A DNA stretch of 64,000 nt from Maratus speciosus (Eukaryota > Arthropoda > Arachnida > Araneae > Salticidae): assembly GCA_963932465.1 (NCBI GenBank), contig OZ010800.1:95933307-95997306 (forward strand), written 5' to 3'. Shown piece by piece: positions 54,215 to 64,000 of this stretch. The notes beneath the pieces are model-generated. The model was not told where the DNA came from. It worked only from the letters and a program-made list of their open reading frames with translations, and did no database searches. Numbering within the stretch: the first letter of the stretch is position 1; every line of letters starts with the position of its first letter. Made by a program: the position numbers and the translations under genes.

Positions 54215-57140
54215 GCGCGAAGACTTAGAGTACATGAAAAGAAGGAAAAACTCCACTGGATACAGCAACCTCGTTGTATTTGAATCGAAAAATACACGTA
54301 AATCATTAATGCAGCGATTTCTGTACCACATGCATAAAAGCTTCGCGCTCATAGAAACTTAAAAAAAACACCACTGGATGCAGCAATCTCGTTGTATTGG
54401 AATCTAAAAATACACGAAAATTGTTAATGCAGCGATTACATTACCGCACTTATCAGAGCTTCGCGTACATGAAAACAATAAAAACTAGTATGTTGTGGCC
54501 ATCACAAAACTTTCTTCTATATAAATCACGTCAGTTAAATCAAATAAATAGTATAAGAAATTACATCAATTTAAAACCAATTCGTATCAAACTATACCTG
54601 AATTCGAAATTTGGTGAAAATTCGTGCATTAGTTATTGAGATAGAGCTGTAGGGGAAATTCTGAAAAATTCAGCATAGCAGCGCCACCTGTTGGGCGATT
54701 TGCACCAAAACACAAACAGCACTAATTCATATTAAGGTATACCGGAATCTGAAGTTTGATGAAAATCGGTGCATTCGTTCTGGAGCTAGAGCTATTGTGG
54801 AAATCACAAAAAATGCAGCACAGCAGCGCCACCTGTTGAGCGATTTAAACGAAAAGGTACAAAACATCATTTCATGTGAAGGACTAACTGAATCTAAAGT
54901 TTGATGAAAATCCGTGCATTAGTTCTGGACATTGAGCTATTGTGGAAATCGTGAAAAATGCTGCATAGCAGCGCCACCTGTTGAGCGATTTACACCAAAA
55001 CATAAACAGCACTAATTCATATCCAAGTATACCTGAATCTGAAGTTTGTTGAAAACCCAAGTATTAGTTCTTGAGATAGAGCTATTGCGGAAATCTCAAA
55101 AAATGCAGCATAGCAGCGCCACCTGTTGAGCGATTTACACCACAAGAGGCAAAACGTCAATTCATGTCAAGCACTAACTGAATCTGAAGTTTGATGAAAA
55201 TCCGTGCATTATTTCTTGAGACTGAGCTATTACGAAAATCGTGTAAATGCTTCAAAATGCAGCATAGCAGCGTCATCTGTTGGGCGATTTGCACCAAAAC
55301 GTTACCAGCACCAATTCATATCAAGGATTAACGGAATCCGAAGTTTTATAAAAATCCGTGCATTAGTTCTTGAGATAGAGCTTTTGCGGAAATCCTGAAA
55401 AATGCTACATAGCAGCGCCACCTGCAGGGCGATTTACACAAAAACTAATCAGCACCAATCTATATCAGCGACTACCTGAATATAATTTTTTTTCCGTGTA
55501 TTAGTTCTTGAGATAGAGCGCCCACAAAATTTGTGTCACATACAGACAGACGGACGGACAGACTCACAGACAGACATTTTGTAAAAACATGTTTTTTGGA
55601 ATCTCTGACCCCTAAAACGTATAAATCCGTCGAAAACTGGAATTCGAAAATTTTCATGAAACCAATACTTTCTTCTTGTCAAGATAGAAGAAAGTAAAAA
55701 CATCACTGAATACAGTAATCTCGTTGTATTTGAATCGAAAAATACACGAAAATCGTTAATGCAGCGATCACTTTACCGCACGTATGAGCGCTTCGAGTAC
55801 ATGAAATAAAACGCACCACTGGATACAGCAACCTTGTTGTATTTCAATCAAAAAATACACGAAAATCATTAATGCAGCGATTTTTGTACCACATGTATGA
55901 AAGTTTCGCGCGCATAAAAACTCTAAAAAAACATCACTGGATGCAGCAACCTCGTTGTATTGGAATCGAAAAATACACGAAAACTGTTAATGCACGTTAC
56001 CGCACTTATGAGAGCTTCACGCACATGCAAACAAAAAAAATCACTGGATACAGTAACCTCGTTGTATTGGAATCGAAAAACACACGAAAATCGTTAATGA
56101 AGCGATTACTGTACCGCATGTATGAGCACTCCGCGTACATGAAAACATTAAAATAGATCTCTGCATACAGAAACCTCCATGTATCGGAATCCCAAAAATA
56201 CCTGAAAGTCGTTAATGTATGGATGGTACAATATACAAAATCTCTGTTACAGCGCCCCCTACCGGCGAATGTTTTCCAAATTCAGGGAGGATCTGCCTGC
56301 AAAGGCCAAAAACTTAAAATAAAAATTTGGTTCAATTCTATGCATAACTTCATACACTTTTGGATAGTACAATATTCAAAATCGCACAAAAATCGCTGTG
56401 ACAGCGCCCCCTACCGTAGAAATTTTTCCAAATTCAGGGAAGACCTACCTGCCATAGCCAAAAACTTAAAATAAAAATTTGGTTCAATTCTATGCATAAC
56501 TTCATACACTTTTCGATGGTACAATATTCAAAATCGCACAAAAATCGCTGTTAAAGCGCCTTCTACCGGCGATTTTTTCCAAATTCAGGGAGGACCTACC
56601 TGCCATATCCAAAATCTTAAAATAAAAATTTGGTTCAATTCTATGCATAACTTCATATACTTTTGGATGGTACAATATTCAAAATCGCACAAAAATCGCT
56701 GTTACAGCGCCCCCTACCGGCGAATTTTTTCCAAATTCAGGAGGACCTACCTGCCATATCCAAAAACTTAAAATAAAAATTTGGTTCAATTCTATGCATA
56801 ACTTCATATACTTTTGGATGGTACAATATTCAAAATTGCACAAAAATTGCTATATCAGCGCCCCCTACCGGCGATTTTTTCCAAATTCAGGGAGGATCTG
56901 CTTGCCATGGCCAAAAACTTAACATAAAAATTTGGTTCAATTCTATGCATAACTTCATACACTTTTTGATGGTACAATGGCGACAGACACACGGACAGAC
57001 GGACACACGGACAGACAGACATTTTCTATAAACATGTTTTTGGGATCTCTGACCACTAAAACATGTAAATGCGTCGAAAACCGGAAGTCGAAAAAAATTT
57101 CGATTACAATACTTTCTTCTATTGAAGATAGAAGAAAGTA
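54215..57140 (+). mobile_element. Family D element, copy 2, split by an A element
   Basis: The first part has about seven units of roughly 118 bp (CACTGGATACAGCAACCTCG, AAAAATACACGAAAATCGTT, AATGCAGCGAT). The second has five units of about 150 bp (GCGCCCCCTACCGG at about 56251, 56405, 56557, 56706 and 56859; GGTTCAATTCTATGCATAAC). It ends with a CACGGACAGACGG tract, GGGATCTCTGACCACTAAAA and the hairpin ACTTTCTTCTATTGAAGATA, AGAAGAAAGT. That last module is shared with family A. Confidence 0.75.
54484..55695 (+). mobile_element. Family A element, copy 7, in family D
   Basis: It starts ACTAGTATGTTGTGGCCATC and has six internal units (AGCAGCGCCACCTGTTGGGC and variants). It then has CAGACGGACGGACAGACTC and the 3' hairpin ACTTTCTTCTTGTCAAGATA, AGAAGAAAGT. 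AAAAA flanks both sides, where the family D unit has an A run, so it inserted into an A tract or made a short A-rich duplication. Confidence 0.8.
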
Positions 57141-57345
57141 ACAAGCAGACGATGACATTTTTTAATGCTTTTCTGTGTCAATATCATAACGTAACTTTTT
57201 AATGACGTAATTAATTATTTATTTGTATAAAAAAAAAATTAAATAAACAAGCAGTCGATAACTTTTTCAGTGCTTTTTATCTTTTACTATCATGACGTCA
57301 CCATTTAGTGACGTAATTGTTATTTTAATTAACGCAAAACTAATA
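57141..57345 (+). repeat. Two-unit tandem repeat, about 105 bp
   Basis: ACAAGCAGACGATGACATTT and ACAAGCAGTCGATAACTTTT begin two units that both contain TATCATAACG/TATCATGACG and AGTGACGTAATT-type words. The second holds the palindrome TGACGTCA (57294-57301), a CRE-like core. Confidence 0.6.
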
Positions 57346-58489
57346 AATCATTAAAATTCATTAAAAAAACAGATAAATCGTCGAATCACTTGATGAAGGA
57401 ACAAACACGTCATACATAACAAACGCGTTATCACAAAAATATCATTGTTGAACCTTTCTGACAATAAGAGCTACACCTGGCTGACTCCCGACAGTTTTAC
57501 AAGATTTCGCCAAATGGTGGTTTGAAATACAATCCAACCGCAGGAAAAAAAAATGCTATTGGCAAAATTTGCTCCTGACTAACATAAAAGTACCGAAAGT
57601 GGGCGACGGGATAATGGAGACTGAATAATTTTATCAGTTACTTCAAATTGTAAGTGAAAACCACGATTTTTATCAACCGTCCTAGGACGGGCATTTATAC
57701 TAGTATGAAATAAAATCACGGTGTTATTATTGAACTTTTAAAAGTTAAGATTAGCTTTAATATGGAGGCAACCCTGTATTATAAAATGAACCACGCATAC
57801 AGTTATGAAGAATCATATATATTATAAAGCAGTAAGCTCTAAAAGTTCCGCTCGAGTGTTTTCAAAAACTACCCGGTGGATTGTTTTTCCAAATTGTATC
57901 ATTCGATAGGAAATATTCCCGGGATGGTTTATGAAAAAATATACAGGGATAGCTATGATTTTTGACAATAAATTTCGTATTTTACTGCTATTTTGAACGA
58001 AAAAGTTGCCAGTGGTTATCTTTTGGCGAAAGGTTTGTTGATTAAAGAATTAAGATGGCTGTATCTGTTAGAAAATAATACAAACACCTCGCGAGTAAAT
58101 GAAAAAAATACTGATATTTAATTTAAAAAACAACAACAAAAAAGTTTTAATAAGACATAATATTATAAAACGAAAATATTTAATTTAAACATGGAATAAA
58201 TATTTGTAATGCTTAAAGTATAAATTATTGTGAAATTTTACAATTGGTACAATATTTGGCGAATTATCGCTTGCGATGGGTTAAAAAAATGAATTTGAAA
58301 ATTTGATTTGACAATTTTGAATGGCAATTTTTTTTTCTTTTTTGCTCTTTTATCGCTTGCGCCAGGTTAATAAAAACGTGTCTAAAAACTTGATGAAATA
58401 AAATCTAGGTTAATTCTTTAGTCTTTTTCTTTTTTTTTTTTCAATTTAATTATTATTTTTATATAATTCTCCCATCATATGATTTACAG

Positions 58490-58525
58490 GAAAAACTAGA
58501 AGTATTTGTAAAAATGGCTGTATTG
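58490..58525 (+). other. Candidate 36-bp microexon
   Basis: A long pyrimidine tract and ATTTACAG precede an in-frame 12-codon stretch, EKLEVFVKMAVL, followed directly by GTGAGT, a strong donor. The length is a multiple of three. The composition is AT-rich and there is no partner exon, so chance is likely. Confidence 0.15.
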
Positions 58526-59926
58526 GTGAGTTACATGCTATTTATTTATTACCCTCGTCGCCAAACAATGCAATTTTAAACCAAATAAGATAAAAGTGTG
58601 AAATAAGCCGAGAGAAGAGCATTTCGGAGTACATTTTTATATTCAAGCGTAAATTATATAAAAAGCAGTTAAAATTATAATTATGTAGTCATTATTAAAT
58701 TTTAGTGTATATGTCTTTCATATACACACATATTCTAAAATAATTTACTTTCAAAGATTTAAAATATTTTTTACCATATTATGGAATACCATTACTATGG
58801 AAACATGTGTTTTGTTTTCCTCAAGCATGTGATTTTTATATCCTCGAACTCAGATCATTACTTATTCATTGAATATTGTGTGTTATGTTATTTTTTTTAA
58901 CATGCCGTACATATTGTCGATTTCACTTTTAGGAATATTCACTGCTTTAAAAGTTAGGATATAAGAATATTGTTAAGAAGATTTCTGTAATTATACGTTA
59001 TTACTATAAAAAATAAATAAAACAAATAAAGATTTTGCAATAAATATTGCTTACTAATTTGTCATTTCTTTTTAGTTTTTTCTGCATAACTTTCTTTTGC
59101 TTAACCAATTGTTTAAAAAATGTTTTATTGAGCATATTGGACTAATCTTACGGAATCATGTCACCCGCGAATTAACATATTGGATGGCGTATCAAAATTC
59201 AAAAGATTAGACAGATTTTGAAATTAGCGATTGCTAAATGGTGGCAAATGGAATAATGCCCGTGGACTTATAATTTCAGACTAGATAGGATTAAATTACA
59301 TGGAATTTTGATCAATATAAAGCGAATTGTCTTGACGTACACTCTAGCAGCTAAACACAGTAACAAATTAAGAGTTATTTTCATAATCTGGGTTATTTAC
59401 ACAACAGACGGAAGATTAATTTACTCTTAAATATAAAGAAAATAGCAGGCTTTTTTGTTCGTATGTGTTATTATGCTCTTTAGAAAAATGCAAAATAAAT
59501 CTTCGGTTCAGGTATTCACAAAAATGCATATTGCTAAAATTTTTGTATAACTAACTTTATTTATCATTGTCAGATCTTAACCCTGGTACACGTGCAACAA
59601 TATTGTTGCATCAGTTTTAATGTTTGACGTGAACCCTCACAATGACGTCGATTACGGATGATTATAAAGGTTTTATTGGATGCATGAGGTTTATTTTTCT
59701 ACAAGATTAAGTCATCGGGTTTTTTCCCGGGTTAACGGTTACATGATTTCAGCTGGTCTACAAAATGAAAAGACAGTGAAAATCACGTCATTTTAGATTT
59801 ATTCAGGCAATTCATCTTTAAAAATACACATTTTTATGTTTCATTTTTCTTTTAAATATGAAAGTTAAACAATCTTCTTTATCAGCAAATAATTTATTAC
59901 TTTTTTGACAGTATTTACTCTGCTAG

Positions 59927-60139
59927 AATCCAAAGAGGGAAAACAGTAGTAGCACAAGAGGATGTTTCTTAAGAAATATAACTAGATCCAGTGAGATTGT
60001 ATTTAAGCTACCAGAATCACATATTGCGCGAGCTGAGAGGCCAGGAGATCAAGGACAAACCAATGAAAATAAACCACCCGAGCACTATTCAAGTTCAATG
60101 GTAAATCTCTGCAATCATTGTATTGCATCTCTAATTTAA
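59927..60139 (+). other. Exon-like open stretch
   Basis: A 70-codon stop-to-stop frame has less biased composition than its surroundings and reads RNITRSSEIVFKLPESHI, then ARAERPGDQGQTNENKPPEH. A possible donor, TTCAATG-GTAAAT, lies at 60101. An upstream acceptor (TTTTTTGACAG at 59911) is in a frame blocked by a TAG. I recognise no family. It lies 300 bases before a Helitron-like 3' end, so a captured exon is one possibility. Confidence 0.2.
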
Positions 60140-60748
60140 TATTGTCAGATATGAGAACATTTTAATTCCAATTGTCATAACGGCCTCATTTCCCTACCAA
60201 AAGTGCACAGTGAATAATCAACTAAAAGAACTGCTTCTTAATAGCTAAATTTTCTCCAACGCATAAGGTAATATAATATCGCAATGGCGTTCGCATCTTT
60301 TCTGCAACGCGGAAGAACATTCAAGCTAAAGGTCCATTTAAAAAAAAAATACAAGTTCGAATTCACCATTTCGCTTAATTCAAGGTTTATTTTGAAATAC
60401 TGACCAGCGCAGCGGGCATAGCCTGCTAGTTATGAAATAATTCGTTAATTACGAACTATCAGCATTAATAGATTTTTACATAATGAATATGACAAATTTT
60501 AAGCTGAATCTTTATCTTGTATTCTTCGAAAGTTTTATCCAAATATCTAATGTCCAATTAGTGTCGCACAAAGCTGAAATTAAACTAGTTAATTTAATGA
60601 TCGGTTAATATTTGGCTGAATTTCATATCGAAAGTCGAAATGTTTAATACTTTGTCGCCCTGATTATTTTGCAATTACACAGCATCTGACAAGTAACTTT
60701 TAACAGCACATAATTTATCATGGATATAATTTTATCATTGGTGTGTAT

Positions 60749-62893
60749 ATATACAGGGTAGCTTACAAGGGACTAAGGCTTTTAAAATTTAGTAACAAGT
60801 GAACAGCAATTATAGTTATTCTTGCAGAAGAGTCAGGGTTTAATTTCTAACAAAAAAAGTACCGGAGCCTTAATATTCTGCAGCACTAAAACCGTAGTGC
60901 CCCCCCCCCCACCCCTCCGCCGCATATTTAAATTTCATACATTATTTTCAAAATTTAAAGCATCTTTTTTCTTTAGTAAAATAAAAATTTTAAATATATC
61001 TACCTGCATTTACTTAACAGTCAACTGTTCCACTTTTTAGTTTAGCACTCCTTCCGAATCTTTGCCTAATTTTAATGTTAATAAATCGCTGAATTCTGAA
61101 ATTAAATATGCTAAAGATTATGATTCGTAAATAGTGTTACACACAAAAAAAGAAATATTCAATGCTTTTATAGAAAAGGGCGAAACACTGCTCGATTATT
61201 TTCTATCAGAATAACAAACAATACATTGCAATTATATCTAAATACAAATGAAAGGGACTTCGTAAGTGGGCAGAGCAGCGCCTTGGCATGGGCAGCATTC
61301 ACGGCGAAAAATAAATAGAAAAATCACTAACGTTATTTTCAGACTAGTAAACAATAGGGGCGCGCAAATTGGGGGGGGGGGGCGCTAGCTGGCTTCGCCT
61401 GCTAGCGCGCCCCTAATAATATCGGGATCCTTCCAGATGTTAAGGTACCGTATACCGGGCGATTAAAAACAACAAATCAACAAAATCTCAAGCTGATGCT
61501 CATTGACTAAAAGCAAAATAAAATATTCTTTTGTGGTTAGATATATAAATAAAATAAATAAACGATCCAATTTAAAAATATCCTACTGTCAGAAAAGAAG
61601 ATTGAACTGAAAGCAAATGCCTTGTTCGCTGTCTTGAGTGGCGCCATATCAACACGTCGCCGCCATTAGTGCCAGACATAAATCTGCAAATATCACTAGA
61701 GTACAAAAACACGATTTCTGTTTCCCCTTCATTCTGATCAAAACAGCATTAAAATAATTTGAAATGGAATACGTAATTTGTAATGGGAAAAAGTTCTTTG
61801 TTTTCTGTACATGAATAAATAAAATTTTGAATGTAAGACAGATTGAGCTTGAGTCCGCCCAAACCCAAATAATGATATAAAAATTGAGCCCGTTTCAACT
61901 CTATCTCCTACGTGTGCGACACATTACGTCACATATAAGAGTTTTGACAGAAAGGAATACAAAAACTTGATGGGAGGAAAGAAAGGGATAATTTACACTT
62001 CGGTTTTTCGAAAATACTATTGAACTGAGCTCCGAAGCCCTGTATTTATGAGCTCCAGTAAATTCCGACCAATATTTAAAGATGTACTAAAAACAGAGAA
62101 GTGCCGGAGCTGAGCTCCGGCTTAATATGCGCAAATTAAGCCCTGAAGTGAAGACCTGTGTGAACTCGGGAATTTCTTTACTGTGTTTTCTTATTTTAAT
62201 TCCCAATTCAAATAACGCCAACAGATGGCGCTACACTGTCTCAAACTGTACTAATGCTCAAAATAAGCATGCAGTTTCAAAACGCAAACCATTTTTTTAA
62301 ATAGCCTAAAATGGACTAACGGCTTTAAAATTCAATAACAATTCTTGCAGAAGAGTCATGTGTGAGGACAGGAATTTCTTTACTATGTTTCTTAATTTTG
62401 AATCAAAATATCGTCGATATAGGGTGCTGCAATGTTTCAAACTGCGATAATACTCAAAATAACTATGCAATTTCAAAACGCAAACCATCTTTTTAAATAG
62501 CCTAAAATGGACTAACGGTTTAATGGGTTTTTAATGGGTTTTTAATTCAGTAACAGGTAAGCTGTTATAGCCATTAGAGTTATTCTTGCAGAAGAGTCAT
62601 GTGTGAAAACAGGAATTTCTTTACTTTGTTTCTTTATTTTAAATTAAAATGTCGTCGATAGATGGCGATCTACTGTCTCAAACTGTAATAGTGCTCAAAA
62701 TAGCCAAGCCACTTCAAAACGAAACCATTTCTTTTAGTGTTTCAACAGCGAATCAAAATGAAGGGTAAAAACTCAATTAGCTTTGGTCCCTTTGTACTCC
62801 TTAGTTACAGTTTGAGTCAGTTTAGCACCATCTATTACTGATATTTGAAACTAAAATAAGGAAGCAGAGTAAAGCAATTTCCGACTTCACACA
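60749..62893. repeat. Scattered units related to the 46646 MITE
   Basis: Direct units at about 62165, 62330 and 62580 share TTCTTGCAGAAGAGTCATGT, GGAATTTCTTTACT and CTCAAAATA; a partial one lies at 60770-60840, and an inverted one at 62819-62893. The 46646 MITE has the related TTCTTGCAGGAGGGTTATGT and GGAGTTTCTTTACTGTGATT. Sequence between (60840-62150) holds a C tract (60900-60910), a GAGCTCC hairpin (62103-62121) and no gene. Confidence 0.5.
61356..61414. repeat. G/C-rich cruciform with a G12 tract
   Basis: AGGGGCGCGC pairs with GCGCGCCCCT, and inside it GCGCTAGC pairs with GCTAGCGC. A run of twelve G lies between (61371-61382). It stands out strongly from the AT-rich surroundings and could be a transposon terminus. 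Confidence 0.8.
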
Positions 62894-62902
62894 TTATAGA
62901 AC

Positions 62903-63284
62903 GGGAGGTGGCAGCACCGACAATCACCATCGAGTTCACGGCTGAAATTCCAGGATTAGTTAAAACTCGATTCGCATATTAAAACGCAATCGGTCTGGCA
63001 AGTCCTATCTTGGTGGAAAATACCTGAAAACCCGATTTTAGCGGTTGACTCGTGGGTTTACCATTGTGTTTTCCTGCTCCCAGTCCTCCATGTTTTCATA
63101 CGTTTGGTTGCAGGAAAACACAATGGTAAACCTACGAGTCAGCCTTTAAAATCGGGTTTTCGGTGTTTTCCATCAAGACAGTACTTGGCAGACCGATTGC
63201 GTTTTAATATGCGAATCGAATTTCACTAATTCTCGAATTTCAGCCGTGAACTCGATGAGGTGATTGTCAGTGCTGCCACCTCCC
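62903..63284. mobile_element. 382-bp foldback MITE
   Basis: Arms of about 180 bp (GGGAGGTGGCAGCACCGACA inward, AAAACGCAATCGGTCTGGCA, AACACAATGGTAAACC) are inverted copies around a short centre (CAGTCCTCCATGTTTTCATA). The target duplication is unclear. Open frames starting near 63260 overlap its right arm and are not called. Confidence 0.8.
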
Positions 63285-64000
63285 AGTCTATTAGTATTAC
63301 GAGGTGGAACCCGCCGAATTTCGACGAAAGAAAATGTTTACAAAGGAACTGTTGCATCAAATTTATAATACATCAACAACAACAATTAGAATCAAAAATC
63401 CATCTTACACTTGTCAATTTAACTCTCCAAAGACATATTTTAACCTAAGATTAACAAAATACTTTTTTCATAAACTTCAACTGTTAAAATTATTGAAAAA
63501 TTAAATTTACTTCACACACGTCATCAGTAAAATATAATCAAGATAAGTAATTTTGATTAAGCTATTAATTGATGCTTGGTATTACGGAATGAAAAATCCG
63601 CAAAAATGATTTCACCTTGACAACTTGACATAATCATAGAATTTTTCTACCTTTACATCTGAACCAAATCAAGTCATTTTCCACGTTTCACATCCATATT
63701 AACCATTTAAAAACATTTTAATGCGCAATAGGTTATTAATAAATATATTTTCAAACTTGAAGTCACGTTTGTCAACTATTACAACTTTTCATGTTAAAAT
63801 TCTCACTCGTGATTTGAGGTCTTAGTATAATCTCTGTGCCTGCGCGTGAAAATTCCAGAAATTTATAACTTTTCAACGTATTCAAGGGAAAATATCTCGT
63901 TTTATCAAATAAAATTATCGTTTACTTTTAAATATGACGTCATTTTCAGTCGCTGAAATATTTTGCCTATTGACTCAAACTCAATATCAGCGAAATGAAA
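63285..64000. other. Unassigned AT-rich sequence
   Basis: No gene is recognised. TGACGTCA, a CRE-like palindrome, occurs near 63935, as it does near 39750 and 57294. The window ends without a clear feature. Confidence 0.5.

Larger units (their letters stand above)
57346..60429 (+). other. AT-rich stretch ending in a Helitron-like 3' terminus
   Basis: The right end has the stem AGCGGGC-ATA-GCCTGCT (60411-60427) running into CTAG before T, the Helitron 3' pattern. Parts near 57540-57600 resemble 23755-23830 and 24230 (ATGCTA, GTACC). A 5' end was not identified. Two weak exon-like stretches inside are listed separately; otherwise I see no gene. Confidence 0.4.

Noticed and set aside
55872..56474. 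Two plus-strand frames with internal repeats as repeat proteins
   Set aside because: The periodicity comes from the 118-bp and 150-bp DNA units of family D; neither unit length keeps a single frame across all copies.

Overview
The window looks like non-genic, repeat-saturated DNA from an AT-rich animal genome, most likely an arthropod. This rests on the mix of Tc1/mariner, hAT, TTAA-type (piggyBac-like), Helitron-like and BEL/Pao elements, the low GC and the abundant microsatellites; species and class cannot be told. I found no intact host gene. The protein-level signals are broken transposable elements (mariner, BEL/Pao, Tc1-like, hAT/DUF4371), plus two diverged paralogous segments (F1 and F2) with short conserved coding-like patches on the minus strand and two weak exon-like stretches near 58.5 and 60.0 kb.

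Layout. 1-11 kb: a MITE, a decayed mariner with both ends (2836-4095), repeat families E and D, and a 4-kb nested foldback (6855-10821). 11-28.4 kb: a tandem series of family A elements split by a 15.1-kb TA-flanked insertion (12789-27884). That insertion holds a frameshifted minus-strand BEL/Pao retrotransposon (14840-19971), B and A elements, a Helitron-like element and a family C array. 28.4-37.5 kb: an inverted B element, small MITEs, a tRNA-like sequence, a Tc1-like remnant, segment F1 and a 16-unit, roughly 200-bp tandem array (33088-36345) made from the end of a family B element plus its flank. 37.5-48.6 kb: terminal-inverted-repeat elements and foldbacks, many nested in older repeats so that order of insertion can be read. 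48.7-53.1 kb: a 4.3-kb hAT element with an 8-bp target duplication and a TTAA-type MITE inside its transposase. 53.3-57.1 kb: two tandem-repeat families with a third A element inserted. 57-64 kb: Helitron-like termini, exon-like fragments, a G/C-rich cruciform and another foldback.

The main theme is four families, here called A, B, C and D, of non-autonomous elements. They share one plan: a fixed end, internal tandem units of about 120-175 bp, and (in A, B and D) a TCTG/TCCG pyrimidine tract and a terminal hairpin that carries the inverted copy of the opposite subterminal motif. A and D share the terminal module, while B and C share the internal unit. The plan resembles Helentron-derived HINE/DINE-1-like elements; this is inference from architecture. 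The 200-bp array appears to be amplified from the hairpin end of a B element together with about 70 bp of flank.

All coordinates of repeat edges were read by eye and may be off by several bases; family names A-F are local labels.
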